Below are positions 16,906 through 25,692 of a stretch of DNA of 64,000 nt, one piece after another. This DNA comes from Stenotrophomonas geniculata ATCC 19374 = JCM 13324 (lineage in GTDB: Bacteria; Pseudomonadota; Gammaproteobacteria; Xanthomonadales; Xanthomonadaceae). Both the position numbers and the translations under genes were made by a program. The DNA is taken from positions 62,001 to 126,000 of the forward strand of contig NZ_LLXT01000138.1 of the NCBI RefSeq assembly GCF_001431625.1, in the 5' to 3' direction. The notes beneath the pieces are model-generated. The model did not search any database. It saw nothing but the letters and a program-made list of their open reading frames with translations, and was not told the origin of the DNA. How positions within the stretch are numbered: position 1 is the first letter of the stretch; each line of letters opens with the position of its first letter.

Positions 16906-17058
16906 ATGAACGAACTGATTGAGCTGGGCGTAGTGGCTGGAGAGCAGAATCACGAAGATCCGAGTGAACTGATCGAGCTGGGCTCGGTGGTTTCCGAAAC
17001 GAAGGCGCACAACCACGGCACGTTGTGGGATGGCGTCTTCCCGACCACCTCGCCCTGA
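16906..17058 (+). CDS. Lasso peptide precursor (gene A)
   Basis: A 50-residue precursor with a ribosome site GAGGAGA (16894-16900) 5 bases before its ATG. It lies directly upstream of the lasso B and C genes. Residues 1-33 form the leader. It contains ELIELG twice (residues 3-8 and 21-26); a LIxLG-type motif before the cleavage site is usual in proteobacterial lasso leaders. Thr32 stands at the conserved -2 position. Cleavage after Lys33 would release AHNHGTLWDGVFPTTSP: 17 residues with Asp at core position 9, fitting an Ala1-Asp9 nine-membered-spacing macrolactam ring. Ala at position 1 is uncommon but known from caulonodins. The peptide itself is a prediction. Confidence 0.85.
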   Translation: MNELIELGVVAGEQNHEDPSELIELGSVVSETKAHNHGTLWDGVFPTTSP

Positions 17059-17080
17059 TCCATCGCACCCTGCATGACCT

Positions 17081-17107
17081 GCGGTGCATGCTCCCCGCAT
17101 GCACCGC
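17081..17107 (+). terminator. Perfect hairpin between lasso genes A and B
   Basis: GCGGTGCATGC (17081-17091) and GCATGCACCGC (17097-17107) form an 11-bp stem with loop TCCCC, 22 bp after the precursor stop and 35 bp before gene B. There is no T-run after it. Such A/B intergenic hairpins are known in lasso clusters and are thought to keep precursor mRNA abundant relative to the enzyme genes. Confidence 0.75.
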
Positions 17108-17142
17108 TCTGATGCCTGCAGCAGCATGAGATCACGCTCGCG

Positions 17143-17844
17143 ATGGACCAGCCTGAAACCACCTACTTCCTTTCGAAGCACGCACATGTCTGTGTTACCG
17201 GTGACGCAATGGTCATTCTTGATCAGGCGTCCGGCAGCTATCTCTCCATCGATCGGCGCGGAGCGGCGGCGCTTGGCGGGCTGGTGCAGGACTGGCCCCT
17301 GGCCTCCGATGGAGCGCCGAGGCCGAGGATGCTGCAGTCGCTGCTTGATCGGCGCCTGATCACCCAGGATCCGCTGCGTGGCAAATCCGCAGCAAGTGCC
17401 GAAATCGCGTTGCCCCTGCACTGGGTGCGCGAGGGCGAGTCCCGAGGATGTCCGCCGATCACGGCCTGCGATGTGCGCCGCTTCCTGGCCTCGGTCACGC
17501 GCGCGGCCTGCAGCAGGACGTTCCTGCCTTTCAGCTGCACGGTGTCGGCGGCCCGCAGGCGCGGTCAGGCCTCCGTGCCGGGCGAGGTGGATCTGCAGCA
17601 GCTGGCCCTCCTGGTCCGGGTGTTCGATTGGTTGCGACCGATCGCCTTCAGGAAGACCGATGAGTGCTTCCTCTACTGCCTGGCCATGCGTGAGTTCCTG
17701 TCGCGATACGGCATCGTTCCCGCGTGGGTGTTCGCGGTGCGCACCCAGCCGTTCGCAGCGCATTGCTGGTTGCAGCACGGCGACCAGGTCCTGACCGACA
17801 TCCCCTTCAATCTGCGCCGGATGACGCCCATCCTGGTGCTGTAA
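17143..17844 (+). CDS. Lasso peptide B protein: PqqD-like RRE fused to transglutaminase-like protease
   Basis: A 233-residue McjB homologue that binds the leader and cleaves it off. Residues ~5-85 are a PqqD-like recognition element (VCVTGDAMVILDQASGSYLSID). The C-terminal half is the cysteine protease domain with the triad Cys175 (in DECFLYC), His207 (AAHCWLQHG) and Asp219 (VLTDIPFN). The fused B1-B2 form is the usual one in Proteobacteria. It starts 84 bp after the precursor stop, past the hairpin, and stops 12 bp before the cyclase. Family assignment is firm; a second Cys at 179 is also present. Confidence 0.92.
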   Translation: MDQPETTYFLSKHAHVCVTGDAMVILDQASGSYLSIDRRGAAALGGLVQDWPLASDGAPRPRMLQSLLDRRLITQDPLRGKSAASAEIALPLHWVREGESRGCPPITACDVRRFLASVTRAACSRTFLPFSCTVSAARRRGQASVPGEVDLQQLALLVRVFDWLRPIAFRKTDECFLYCLAMREFLSRYGIVPAWVFAVRTQPFAAHCWLQHGDQVLTDIPFNLRRMTPILVL

Positions 17845-17856
17845 CCGGCTTGAGGC

Positions 17857-19698
17857 ATGTACCGATACATCGCTCTGTTCTGGAACGAACATTCCGAATC
17901 CGCTCGTGCGCAGGCGTTGCAGGCCATGGAACGGATCGAAGCGGGCCGCCCCGGCATCGCCTGCGTGATGAAGGGCTGCGGCGGCGCCATCTATGCCCAG
18001 ACCGACAACCCGGGCTACTTCGAGTACAGCCGGTCCGGTCCGCTGGTGGTACTCGGCAAGCTGTTTCACAAGGTGTTCGCCGCCGATACCGTTCCCGCAC
18101 AGGCATTTCCCGATGCTGCATCGGCAGACAGCGCCTGCAGTACGCAGGGCAGGAGCCTGGTGGCGCAGTACTGGGGGCGCTACGTTGCCGTGGGCTACCA
18201 GCCGGATACCACCCGCTGGTTCGTGCTGCGCGATCCGACAGCGGAGATTCCGTGCTACATGACCACGGTCGATCAGTTGACGGTGGTCTTTTCGAGCATG
18301 GAAGACTGCCTGCTGCTGGGAGTGGGTGACTTCAACGTCGACTGGTCGTTCCTGTCCTATTCGCTGCTGTTCCCGTTCCGTGACGGCCTGCAGACAGGCT
18401 TCGAGGAGGTCACCGCGCTCGAAGCGGGCGAGGCAGTGACGATCCGTGATGGCCGGCCGATCGGCCGGCACTACCAGTGGGATGTGGTGCGGCAGGCCAG
18501 TGAAGCGCCCATCGAAGATCTGGAGGAAGCCGTGCAACTGGCACGTGCAACGCTGCTGGGCTGTATCGGTGCGCTGGCGAGCCAGCATCGATGCATCCAG
18601 CTTCAGTTGTCCGGCGGGCTGGACTCCTCCATCGTCCTCGCCGGCCTGCTGCATGCGCCCTCCGCACCGGAGGTGAAGTGCGTCCATCACTACGATGCCG
18701 GCATTGGTGCCGATGAGCGCATGTTCGCGCGCATGGCCGTTGCCGGTGCCCGTGAATCCTCCGGAAGGAGCTGCGAGTTCGTCGAGTACCAACGGCAGCC
18801 GCACTGCTCGCTGGAAGAGATCATGGACTTCCCGCGAACCGCGCGTCCTGCGCATTGCTCGGGTTACCTGCTGCATCGGCGCGACGTGGATGTCGACGTG
18901 GACACGGTGCAGTTCACCGGTGTCGGCGGCGATGCGGTCTTCCTCCGCTTCAAGGGCAATGCCGCTGCCATCGACTATGCGTGGCGGCGTGGGATCGACC
19001 GTGACTTTTTCCGTGTTGCGTTCGAAACCGCGCAGTCGGGTGATTCGCTGTACGGGGTATTCAAGGATGCCTTCGTCCACGGCGTGCTCAAGAAGCCGGG
19101 CAACATCAATGGCCGCTGGGGCAACCCGTGCGAATGGGTGAAGGTGGATGCGTCAGAACAGGATGGCGTGCCGCCGGCCTGGCTGCGGCAGGCACGCGCA
19201 CAGGGGCACAGGCTCTCTCCGCACAAGCTGGCGCACATCGGCCGGATGATCTTCCCGACCAGCGTGCTCGATCCCTTCGAGGGCGCCGGACGCTGGCACG
19301 GCGTATCACCCATCAGCGCGCAGCCTGTGGTGGAACTGTTCGCCCGCCTGCCGCTGCACCTGCTGATGGCCGGCGCGGAAGACCGGACGATCGCGCGTCG
19401 CGCACTGCAGGGCCTGCTGCCGCAGGCGCTGCTGTCGCGCAAGGTGAAGTCCTACCTCGACGATCACTCGGTGGCGGTCACCCAGCGGCATCAGCAGTTC
19501 ATCAGGGGCCTGCTGGTGGATGGCCTGCTGGCGCGGCGGGGCTACATCGACAGCGCATCGGCCGACGCGGGCATCCGCAGGGTCAGCCCGGATCACTCCT
19601 CCCAGGTGCTGGGCATCTTCGGTCCGCAGGTCAACATCGAAGCCTGGCTCAGGCGCTGGATGGGCCGGCCAGGCGCGCCTGCGGTCGGCGTGGCCTAG
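17857..19698 (+). CDS. Lasso cyclase, asparagine synthetase-like (gene C, McjC type)
   Basis: A 613-residue enzyme that should activate the side-chain carboxylate of core Asp9 with ATP and close the macrolactam with the core N-terminus. The N-terminal ~200 residues resemble the glutaminase-type domain of asparagine synthetase B but lack a Cys at position 2, as usual for lasso cyclases. The synthetase domain has the PP-loop SGGLDSS at residues 252-258 and FTGVGGDAVFLR further on. It is translated 12 bp after gene B. Its TAG stop overlaps by three bases (CTAG, 19695-19698) the TAG stop of the convergent ABC ATPase gene, leaving no room for a terminator. Confidence 0.92.
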   Translation: MYRYIALFWNEHSESARAQALQAMERIEAGRPGIACVMKGCGGAIYAQTDNPGYFEYSRSGPLVVLGKLFHKVFAADTVPAQAFPDAASADSACSTQGRSLVAQYWGRYVAVGYQPDTTRWFVLRDPTAEIPCYMTTVDQLTVVFSSMEDCLLLGVGDFNVDWSFLSYSLLFPFRDGLQTGFEEVTALEAGEAVTIRDGRPIGRHYQWDVVRQASEAPIEDLEEAVQLARATLLGCIGALASQHRCIQLQLSGGLDSSIVLAGLLHAPSAPEVKCVHHYDAGIGADERMFARMAVAGARESSGRSCEFVEYQRQPHCSLEEIMDFPRTARPAHCSGYLLHRRDVDVDVDTVQFTGVGGDAVFLRFKGNAAAIDYAWRRGIDRDFFRVAFETAQSGDSLYGVFKDAFVHGVLKKPGNINGRWGNPCEWVKVDASEQDGVPPAWLRQARAQGHRLSPHKLAHIGRMIFPTSVLDPFEGAGRWHGVSPISAQPVVELFARLPLHLLMAGAEDRTIARRALQGLLPQALLSRKVKSYLDDHSVAVTQRHQQFIRGLLVDGLLARRGYIDSASADAGIRRVSPDHSSQVLGIFGPQVNIEAWLRRWMGRPGAPAVGVA

Positions 19699-20405
19699 CC
19701 GCTCCGGCTCATTTCCTCAAGGTAGAGGCTCTCCAGGTCATTGGCGGTGATCGTGCTGGCATCCAGTGTCCTGCGCAGCCTGCCGGCTTGCATCAGCCCG
19801 ATGGTCGTCGCCACTTCGCGGGCACGGAACAGATCGTGGGTGGCCATCAGGATCGCCGTGCCGCGGTCGCGCTGGCGCACGATCAGCTCGTGGAATTCGG
19901 CCGAAGCGGTCGGGTCCAGGCCGGACGTCGGCTCGTCAAGGAGCAGTGCCCTGGCTTCCTTGATGATGGCCAGCGCGATGCCCACCTTCTGGCGCATGCC
20001 CTTGGAGTAAAGCCCGACGCGTCTCCCGAATGCCTCGGGCGCCAGCCCGGCAGACCTGAGCGCGTCCTTCAGCCGTGCGGGCGAACGCTGCTCCACCGCA
20101 GCCAGGCGCGCGAAGTAATCCAGGTTTTCATAGCCGGTCAGTTCGTCATACAGCGCCACGTTCTCCGGGATGTACAACAGGCGCCGGCGTACCTCCTGTG
20201 GCCGCTGCCAGGCACTGAGCCCATCAACCTCGGCGGATCCGGAGGTGGGTTCGAGGAAGCCCAGGAACAGCTTGATCGTGGTCGACTTGCCGGCCCCGTT
20301 GGCACCCAGCAGGCAGAAGATCTCGCCGGGAGCTACCGTGAAGCTCACATCATCCAGCGCCCGATGCGTGCCGTGTTCCTTGACCAGATGCGTTGCAGTC
20401 AGCAT
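19695..20405 (-). CDS. ABC transporter ATP-binding protein (ABC-2 type)
   Basis: A 236-residue ATPase with Walker A LLGANGAGKSTT near residue 35, signature YSKGMRQKVGIALA, Walker B ARALLLDEPTSGLD and switch His in MATHD. The family partner type is NosF/CcmA, working with membrane-only permeases. It lies 12 bp after the second permease and is the last gene of the receptor-permease-permease-ATPase operon. It may export the lasso peptide, give immunity, or energise a cargo delivered by the adjacent TonB receptor; ABC-2 proteins are normally exporters. Confidence 0.88.
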   Translation of the reverse strand: MLTATHLVKEHGTHRALDDVSFTVAPGEIFCLLGANGAGKSTTIKLFLGFLEPTSGSAEVDGLSAWQRPQEVRRRLLYIPENVALYDELTGYENLDYFARLAAVEQRSPARLKDALRSAGLAPEAFGRRVGLYSKGMRQKVGIALAIIKEARALLLDEPTSGLDPTASAEFHELIVRQRDRGTAILMATHDLFRAREVATTIGLMQAGRLRRTLDASTITANDLESLYLEEMSRSG

Positions 20406-20417
20406 GAGTGGTGTACC

Positions 20418-21776
20418 TCAGGGGGTGGCCAGCCGACGCCGCATCGACCAGGCTGCGATCAGCAGAAGCAGGGTGGCGACCGCCAACGCGGCCAGGTCGA
20501 TCAGTACACCGCGTTGCAGGGCGCCCGCCGTGTCCTGGAATTCGAAACGGGGCAGGGCGTCGTACTCGGCCAGCGTCTGTGGCACGTCACGGTCCAGATA
20601 GTCCTTGTGCAGCTGCCGACGTGCGTGCCAGTACATGAGGACCTGCTGCTGGAACGCCAGCGCCCGGTCGGCGTCGGATCCGGCGAGGCGGTCCAGTGCA
20701 TCCTGCACCGCGACCGACGGCAGCAGCAGGCGCGCCCGGTCGAGTGCCCGGCGTCGCACGTCCTCAGCCTCCGTATGCGCGGCGATCAAGGGCGCGATGG
20801 CCTGATCGGCCTGGACAAGATCGGCATAGGCCACGCGCACGGCGTCCGCAATGCGCGGTGCTGGCGAACGCGTGGCGGGGGAGGCTGCCGCGTGGCGCAG
20901 CTGCTGCTGGCGGGCAGTGTCGGCCAGTTGCGCCTTCAACGCGGTGGCCAGCTGCATCTGCGAGGGCGGTGGAACCCTCAGGTTCACCGCTGCCAGGACC
21001 AGTGACGGGGCCATGACAACGATCAGCAGCCACAGTGCGCCGGAAGCGATCGCGGCCTCGGTGCTGCGCCGGGCGAAGCAGCCGATAAGCACCGCCAGCG
21101 CCAGCCAGACGCTGCCGTAGGCGAGCACGATCAGGGCAAGCGCGGCCAGGCCGGAAGGACTCGTGGCCCCCGAACCAGCGGCAACGGCAAGGATGATCGC
21201 CAGCGCAGGCAGCAGCACGATGGCAGCGCGGGCCAGCGCCTTGACCGCGATCAGCCGTCCCGCCGCGATGGGCTGTGACAACATCAACGCGGTGATGCCG
21301 CGCTCGCGTTCGCGCGACCAGAGGTCGAAGGTGGTCGCCAGGATGACCAAGGGCAGCAGAAAGACAATGACGAAGGCCAGGTCGAATCGGCCAGCGGCCT
21401 GCACGGCAGGATTGCCGATGTCGGACCACACATGCCTGAGCAGCTGGCTACGGTCGCCCAGCGCAACCACGTCGGCGGTGTAGGGGTAGGCGTCCGCCTG
21501 TCCAATCGACAATGCCGCCATCGGGCCGGGAGGGAGCACGGGCTGGACGCGGGGCAGTACCGACGGTGCCTTGCCAACGAATCCCCGGCTTCGGTCCCTG
21601 GCATCCTGTTCTTCCGCGTTGATCAGGCTGATGGCTGCCTCGCGCTGCCCGACCCACGCACTGCCATTCCATGCTGCAAAGGCCGCCAGCACCGCCAGCA
21701 GGCCAAGCAGCACCGGCAACGCCCGGTCACGCAGCAGGCGACGGATCTCATGCCCTGCGATCGACAGGCTGCTCAT
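20418..21776 (-). CDS. ABC-2 permease, DUF3526 type (second of a pair)
   Basis: A 452-residue membrane protein. TM1 is near residues 20-38, followed by a long extracytoplasmic loop (~40-130). Helices then run through FVIVFLLPLVILATTFDLWSRERERGITALMLSQPI, where a cytoplasmic coupling segment with RERERG is typical of ABC-2 permeases. A second large loop (~270-420) precedes the last TM. This two-loop layout is that of DUF3526 permeases, which are usually encoded in pairs with an ATPase and a TonB receptor. Its start overlaps the stop of the partner permease in an ATGA (21773-21776). Confidence 0.83.
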   Translation of the reverse strand: MSSLSIAGHEIRRLLRDRALPVLLGLLAVLAAFAAWNGSAWVGQREAAISLINAEEQDARDRSRGFVGKAPSVLPRVQPVLPPGPMAALSIGQADAYPYTADVVALGDRSQLLRHVWSDIGNPAVQAAGRFDLAFVIVFLLPLVILATTFDLWSRERERGITALMLSQPIAAGRLIAVKALARAAIVLLPALAIILAVAAGSGATSPSGLAALALIVLAYGSVWLALAVLIGCFARRSTEAAIASGALWLLIVVMAPSLVLAAVNLRVPPPSQMQLATALKAQLADTARQQQLRHAAASPATRSPAPRIADAVRVAYADLVQADQAIAPLIAAHTEAEDVRRRALDRARLLLPSVAVQDALDRLAGSDADRALAFQQQVLMYWHARRQLHKDYLDRDVPQTLAEYDALPRFEFQDTAGALQRGVLIDLAALAVATLLLLIAAWSMRRRLATP

Positions 21777-23236
21777 GGGGCACTCCCGAGATGCCGCGCC
21801 GACGTGAACACCAGCCCCAGGGCCAGCAGCACCCAGGCCAGCAGGATGGCGAAGTTCACCGACTGTGCCGCGGCGATGTGGCCCAGCGGGGGGTGTTGCG
21901 GGCTGTACGCCACGGAGCGGGTAAGGGTCGCGATATCGGCCAGATGCTTGCTGCCGTTCGCGGCCTTGTGCTGTTTCACTTCCAGGTTGAGTGCCTGGAT
22001 CAGCCGGTAGCGATAGTCCTCGACCCCGCGCAGGAACGCCAGATGTGCAGGGAAGTCGGTGCGCGCCAGTGCCCGTGACACGGCCTGCAGCGCGAGGGTG
22101 GGGGACAGCGCCGCAAAGGCGCGTTGTGTGATCGCCTGCCGCTGGTAGGTGGCATAGATGCGTTCGAAGTGGCGGTTGTAGGTCTCGGTGGAATTCGCTT
22201 CGGCGAACTCCAGCGCCACACCACGGAAGTTGACCGGAAGATCGTCCACGTCCTTCACCTGGTAGCGTGCCAGCATCTCTGCTTTCAGTGCGTCCAGCCG
22301 CTTGTCCGCCGGGTCGTGACCATCAGCGCCGTGCTCCGCGTCCTCGGTGACCGCCGCCCGGAACGCGGGTGCAGTAGGCGTGGGATCCAGCGATTCGGCC
22401 AGTGCGGGGGCCACCCGCGGCGCGAGCAGGGTGGCCACCACCCAGAAGCCGAGCAGCACCACCAGCGACGTGCGTGCTGCGCTGAAGCGCGCCGAGACAC
22501 CGATGGTGATGGCGCAGAACACCAGGAGATAGAGCGCATACGCCGCGAACATCGCAACGAGCGCCATGATGTCGGCCGTGCCGAGGGTGCGGCCGACCAT
22601 GCCCGGAAGGCTGACCGCCAGCAGGGCGAGGACCAGCAGCAGCGATGCCGTTGCCAGCGCGATCAGGCGGCCACCGATCAGCACGTGGGCCGATGCACCA
22701 CTGCCGAGCTCCTGGCGGAGGGTCTCGCGGGCGACATCGCCGGAGAGGCTGGCGAATCCGGCAAGGATGATCAGCAGGGGCGCCACGACCTGCAGCGCCC
22801 ATGCGGCGGAGAAGCCATCGAACCGGCTGAGCGCGGCGCCGGCGTCGATGGGTCGGTGCCGGGCCGGGTTCTGCGCATGACCTTCGATGAACACCGAGGT
22901 GCCGACGAAATCCGTGATGCCCGGGTCGAGCGCCGCCAGCGGCCGCACCGGCGCGGGAATGGCGCGGCCGACGTGCGCGGCAGCATGCGGGTCGATCGTG
23001 CCCTGGCTGTCCCACAGCCCGGCCTCCTGCTCCGCTACGATCTGGCGCTCCTGGGCCTGCTGGGCCAGCCGTGCTGCGCCCGTGGTAACCGACGCTCCCG
23101 CAAGCAGAAGCAGGGTCAGCGCGAGCCACAGCAGGCGCCGTTCGCGCCACATCAGCTTCAGCTGGGTCGCGGCAACGGCCAGCGCCTGGCGCAGGGCGGA
23201 TGCGGGTCTGGAGAGGGCGGGGGAGGCATCGCTCAC
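21773..23236 (-). CDS. ABC-2 permease, DUF3526 type (first of a pair)
   Basis: A 487-residue membrane protein with the same plan as its downstream partner. One helix (LLWLALTLLLLAGASVTTGA, residues ~35-54) is followed by a large periplasmic loop. Helices follow around residues 150-300, with the coupling segment SGDVARETLRQELGSGAS. A second loop with LNLEVKQHKAANGSKH comes before the C-terminal helix (FAILLAWVLLALGLVFTSA). It starts 10 bp after the receptor gene stop and ends in an ATGA overlap. The pair probably forms the heterodimeric membrane part of one transporter with the ATPase at 19695. Confidence 0.83.
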   Translation of the reverse strand: MSDASPALSRPASALRQALAVAATQLKLMWRERRLLWLALTLLLLAGASVTTGAARLAQQAQERQIVAEQEAGLWDSQGTIDPHAAAHVGRAIPAPVRPLAALDPGITDFVGTSVFIEGHAQNPARHRPIDAGAALSRFDGFSAAWALQVVAPLLIILAGFASLSGDVARETLRQELGSGASAHVLIGGRLIALATASLLLVLALLAVSLPGMVGRTLGTADIMALVAMFAAYALYLLVFCAITIGVSARFSAARTSLVVLLGFWVVATLLAPRVAPALAESLDPTPTAPAFRAAVTEDAEHGADGHDPADKRLDALKAEMLARYQVKDVDDLPVNFRGVALEFAEANSTETYNRHFERIYATYQRQAITQRAFAALSPTLALQAVSRALARTDFPAHLAFLRGVEDYRYRLIQALNLEVKQHKAANGSKHLADIATLTRSVAYSPQHPPLGHIAAAQSVNFAILLAWVLLALGLVFTSARHLGSAP

Positions 23237-23246
23237 GGCGGGCGCC

Positions 23247-25679
23247 CTACCAGCGATGGGTCAATGTCATGGACAGGAAGCGGCCGAGCGCCGTTGCATT
23301 GGTCGGGTCGAAACCGGTGTTGATGCTGTTGACGATGAAGGGCGGATTCCTGTCGAACAGATTCTGCACGTTGAAGGCCAGCGAGGTGCCCTGGCCGGTG
23401 CCGGCAGAACCGCTGAAGTCATACCTGAGATTGAGGTCGACCGTCGTCCACGCGTTGACATGGGGGTCGGCGCGGTTGGCGGGATCGCGATAGCTGTCCA
23501 CATAGTTCACGAACAACCCACCGGCGACCTGCCGGTGGCTTACGGCGAGGCCACCGCGCACCTTCAGGTCGACCGGGAAGTACACCGCGTTCACCGCATC
23601 GACCTCGGGCGAGGTGGCGGTCACGCGGCGCTTGGAATCGATGATGTATTGGCCGGCAAGGTTCAATGCGATACGGGTCTGGCCGGCGTCGAAATCGTAG
23701 GAGGCATTGAAGTCGACGCCGCGCTGCGAAGTGAACGCGTTGTTGCGGAAGCGGTTGTCGAGGATGACCTCGCTGCTGGTTTCATCGGTTCCTGGTGTCA
23801 GCGCATAAGGGCCCACCCGCGATACGAACAGTCCCAGGCCGGAGGCACCCAGCTGGCGCGCCTGCTGGATCTGCTGCGGCGTCGGGTTGACGGTCAGCAG
23901 GTCCGCATAGGGTGCGGTGGACTGCAGGAACAGCGACGGGAAACTGCCGCCGAAACCGCTGCCGATCCGGTCGGCATACTCGATGTGGTAGTAGTTCGCG
24001 TCGATCTTGAGGCCCGGCAGCGACGGGGGCGCGAACGAGAAGCCGCCGGTCCAGGTCTTGGCACGTTCGGGCCCCAGGTCCGGGTTGCCGTTGGAGAGCA
24101 TCATCAGCACCGTGCTTCCGTTGGCCGCGCTCGGGTTGGGCACTTTGGCCACCACCACGGTGTTGTTCAGCTGCATGTCCTGGTAGACCGGCGCCCGGTA
24201 GGAGCGGCCGTAGCTGGTGCGGAATGAAAGTCCTTCCGTTGCTTCCCACAGCAGGCCGACCTTGGGATTGAGGGTGGAACCGAAATCGCTGTAGTCGTCG
24301 TAGCGTGCGGCCGCAGTCAGCGACAGCCGGCGAACGCCAGGCATGTCTGCCAGCAGCGGAATGTTGAGCTCGGCGAAAGCGGAACGGATCGTGCGCTGCA
24401 GATCCAGCGGCTTCTCAAGCCCACGGTGATCGAGCAGTTCATAGCCATCGCGGCGGTAGCCCGCACCGAATGCCGCGCGTACGCCGCCGGCCGGAAGATT
24501 GAACAGCTCGCCGTCGGCGATCATCTCCAGGTAGCGCGATTCGGAATGGGTATCCGTCGGCGGTGCGGTGCTGACCGAGCTGCCGGTGATGGTGGTTCTC
24601 TCGTAGGAGACGTCGCTTCTGCCGAATCCGGAATTCAGACGGGCCTGCCACTGGCGCGGAAGCTCGAGGGTAAGGCCGGCGAACACATCGAACTGCCGCG
24701 TGTGCGGGAACAGTCGGGTCTCGTCGGCAGTGCCGGAAATGGTGGTGTCCATCTCGCGCTTGGCAAAGGAGCCGGTCAGGTTGAGCGTCAGCACATCACT
24801 GAGCGCCTGCACGCCGTCCAGATACAGGCTGTGCCGCTTCGAGCCGGGATAGATGTCGTACGGCCTGACCGTGACGTTCCTGGAAAAGTCCTTGTCGACC
24901 GCGGCGAGGTTGGACTGCTTCAGGAACTCGTAGCTGGCCATCAGGTGGCCACCCTCCCACGACCAGCCGGCCGACTGCGATGCCTGGTACTCGTCCATGC
25001 TGCCGCGGGTGACGCTGCCGTAGCGCAGCGAGGTTTCATAGCCGGTGAAATCGCGGCGCAGGACGATGTTGACCACACCGCCGACGGCGTCGGTGCCGTA
25101 GATGGCCGAGGCGCCATCGGTGAGGATCTCCACGCGCTCGATGGCACTCAGCGGAATCAGCGAGATGTCGACGTACTGATAGCGGTTCGAGGAGGTCACG
25201 CGGTGGCCGTTGATCAGCGTCAGCGTGGTGCCCGTGCCGAGGCCACGCAGGTTGATGGCGGTGCCCTGGCCGAAGTTGTTGCCGGTATCGCGGTCGACGC
25301 CGAGGTTGCCGACGTTGGCGCCGTTGGCACCACCGCCGAAGTTCTGCGGCAGCTTCTCGAAGAGCTGCTGCAACGAGGCCACCCCGGTTCGATCAATGGC
25401 CTCCCGGTCGATCACGATGACCGGGGAGGCGCCGCCGCCAATGGCATCGCGGATGTTGCTGCCAATGACCATCACCTTGTCCAGCGTGGTGGTATCGGAT
25501 CGCCGGTCGCCCTGGACAGGACTGCCGGGAGCGCTGGCATCCTGCGCCATTGCCGGCGCGTTGAGCTGCAGAGCGGCGGCCAGGCTGGCGACCACCAATG
25601 CCGCCGGCCTGGCGGTGGATGCGTTGTTCATGCCCCGGTCCATCGATCTCATCGGATGTTGGTCTGCGGCACGAGCCAT
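23247..25679 (-). CDS. TonB-dependent receptor of the lasso cluster
   Basis: About 810 residues. I place the start at the ATG at 25679 because GAAGG lies 4 bases upstream; ATGs at 25652, 25643 and 25631 are alternatives, the last giving the neatest signal peptide (ending NAPAMAQ). After the signal come a TonB-box-like TLDKVMVIGSN and the plug (PVIVIDREAIDRTGVASLQQLFEKLP, INLRGLGTGTTLTLINGHR, VEILTDGASAIYGTDAVGGVVNIV). The barrel closes with GRFLSMTLTHRW. The plug type is that of the smaller RGLGxxxTLxLINGxR receptors, unlike the two sugar receptors in this window. It leads the operon with the ABC-2 transporter and is divergent from the lasso exporter. Confidence 0.87.
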   Translation of the reverse strand: MARAADQHPMRSMDRGMNNASTARPAALVVASLAAALQLNAPAMAQDASAPGSPVQGDRRSDTTTLDKVMVIGSNIRDAIGGGASPVIVIDREAIDRTGVASLQQLFEKLPQNFGGGANGANVGNLGVDRDTGNNFGQGTAINLRGLGTGTTLTLINGHRVTSSNRYQYVDISLIPLSAIERVEILTDGASAIYGTDAVGGVVNIVLRRDFTGYETSLRYGSVTRGSMDEYQASQSAGWSWEGGHLMASYEFLKQSNLAAVDKDFSRNVTVRPYDIYPGSKRHSLYLDGVQALSDVLTLNLTGSFAKREMDTTISGTADETRLFPHTRQFDVFAGLTLELPRQWQARLNSGFGRSDVSYERTTITGSSVSTAPPTDTHSESRYLEMIADGELFNLPAGGVRAAFGAGYRRDGYELLDHRGLEKPLDLQRTIRSAFAELNIPLLADMPGVRRLSLTAAARYDDYSDFGSTLNPKVGLLWEATEGLSFRTSYGRSYRAPVYQDMQLNNTVVVAKVPNPSAANGSTVLMMLSNGNPDLGPERAKTWTGGFSFAPPSLPGLKIDANYYHIEYADRIGSGFGGSFPSLFLQSTAPYADLLTVNPTPQQIQQARQLGASGLGLFVSRVGPYALTPGTDETSSEVILDNRFRNNAFTSQRGVDFNASYDFDAGQTRIALNLAGQYIIDSKRRVTATSPEVDAVNAVYFPVDLKVRGGLAVSHRQVAGGLFVNYVDSYRDPANRADPHVNAWTTVDLNLRYDFSGSAGTGQGTSLAFNVQNLFDRNPPFIVNSINTGFDPTNATALGRFLSMTLTHRW

Positions 25680-25692
25680 CGCGCCTTCAATA

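Noticed and set aside
17020..17055. Alternative lasso core beginning at Gly38
   Set aside because: Gly1 would be preceded by Asn-His with no Thr at -2, and the ring would close at position 5, too small for a lasso.
16891..19080. Long minus-strand open frame across the lasso A, B and C genes
   Set aside because: It would cover three recognised genes on the other strand and resembles no protein family.
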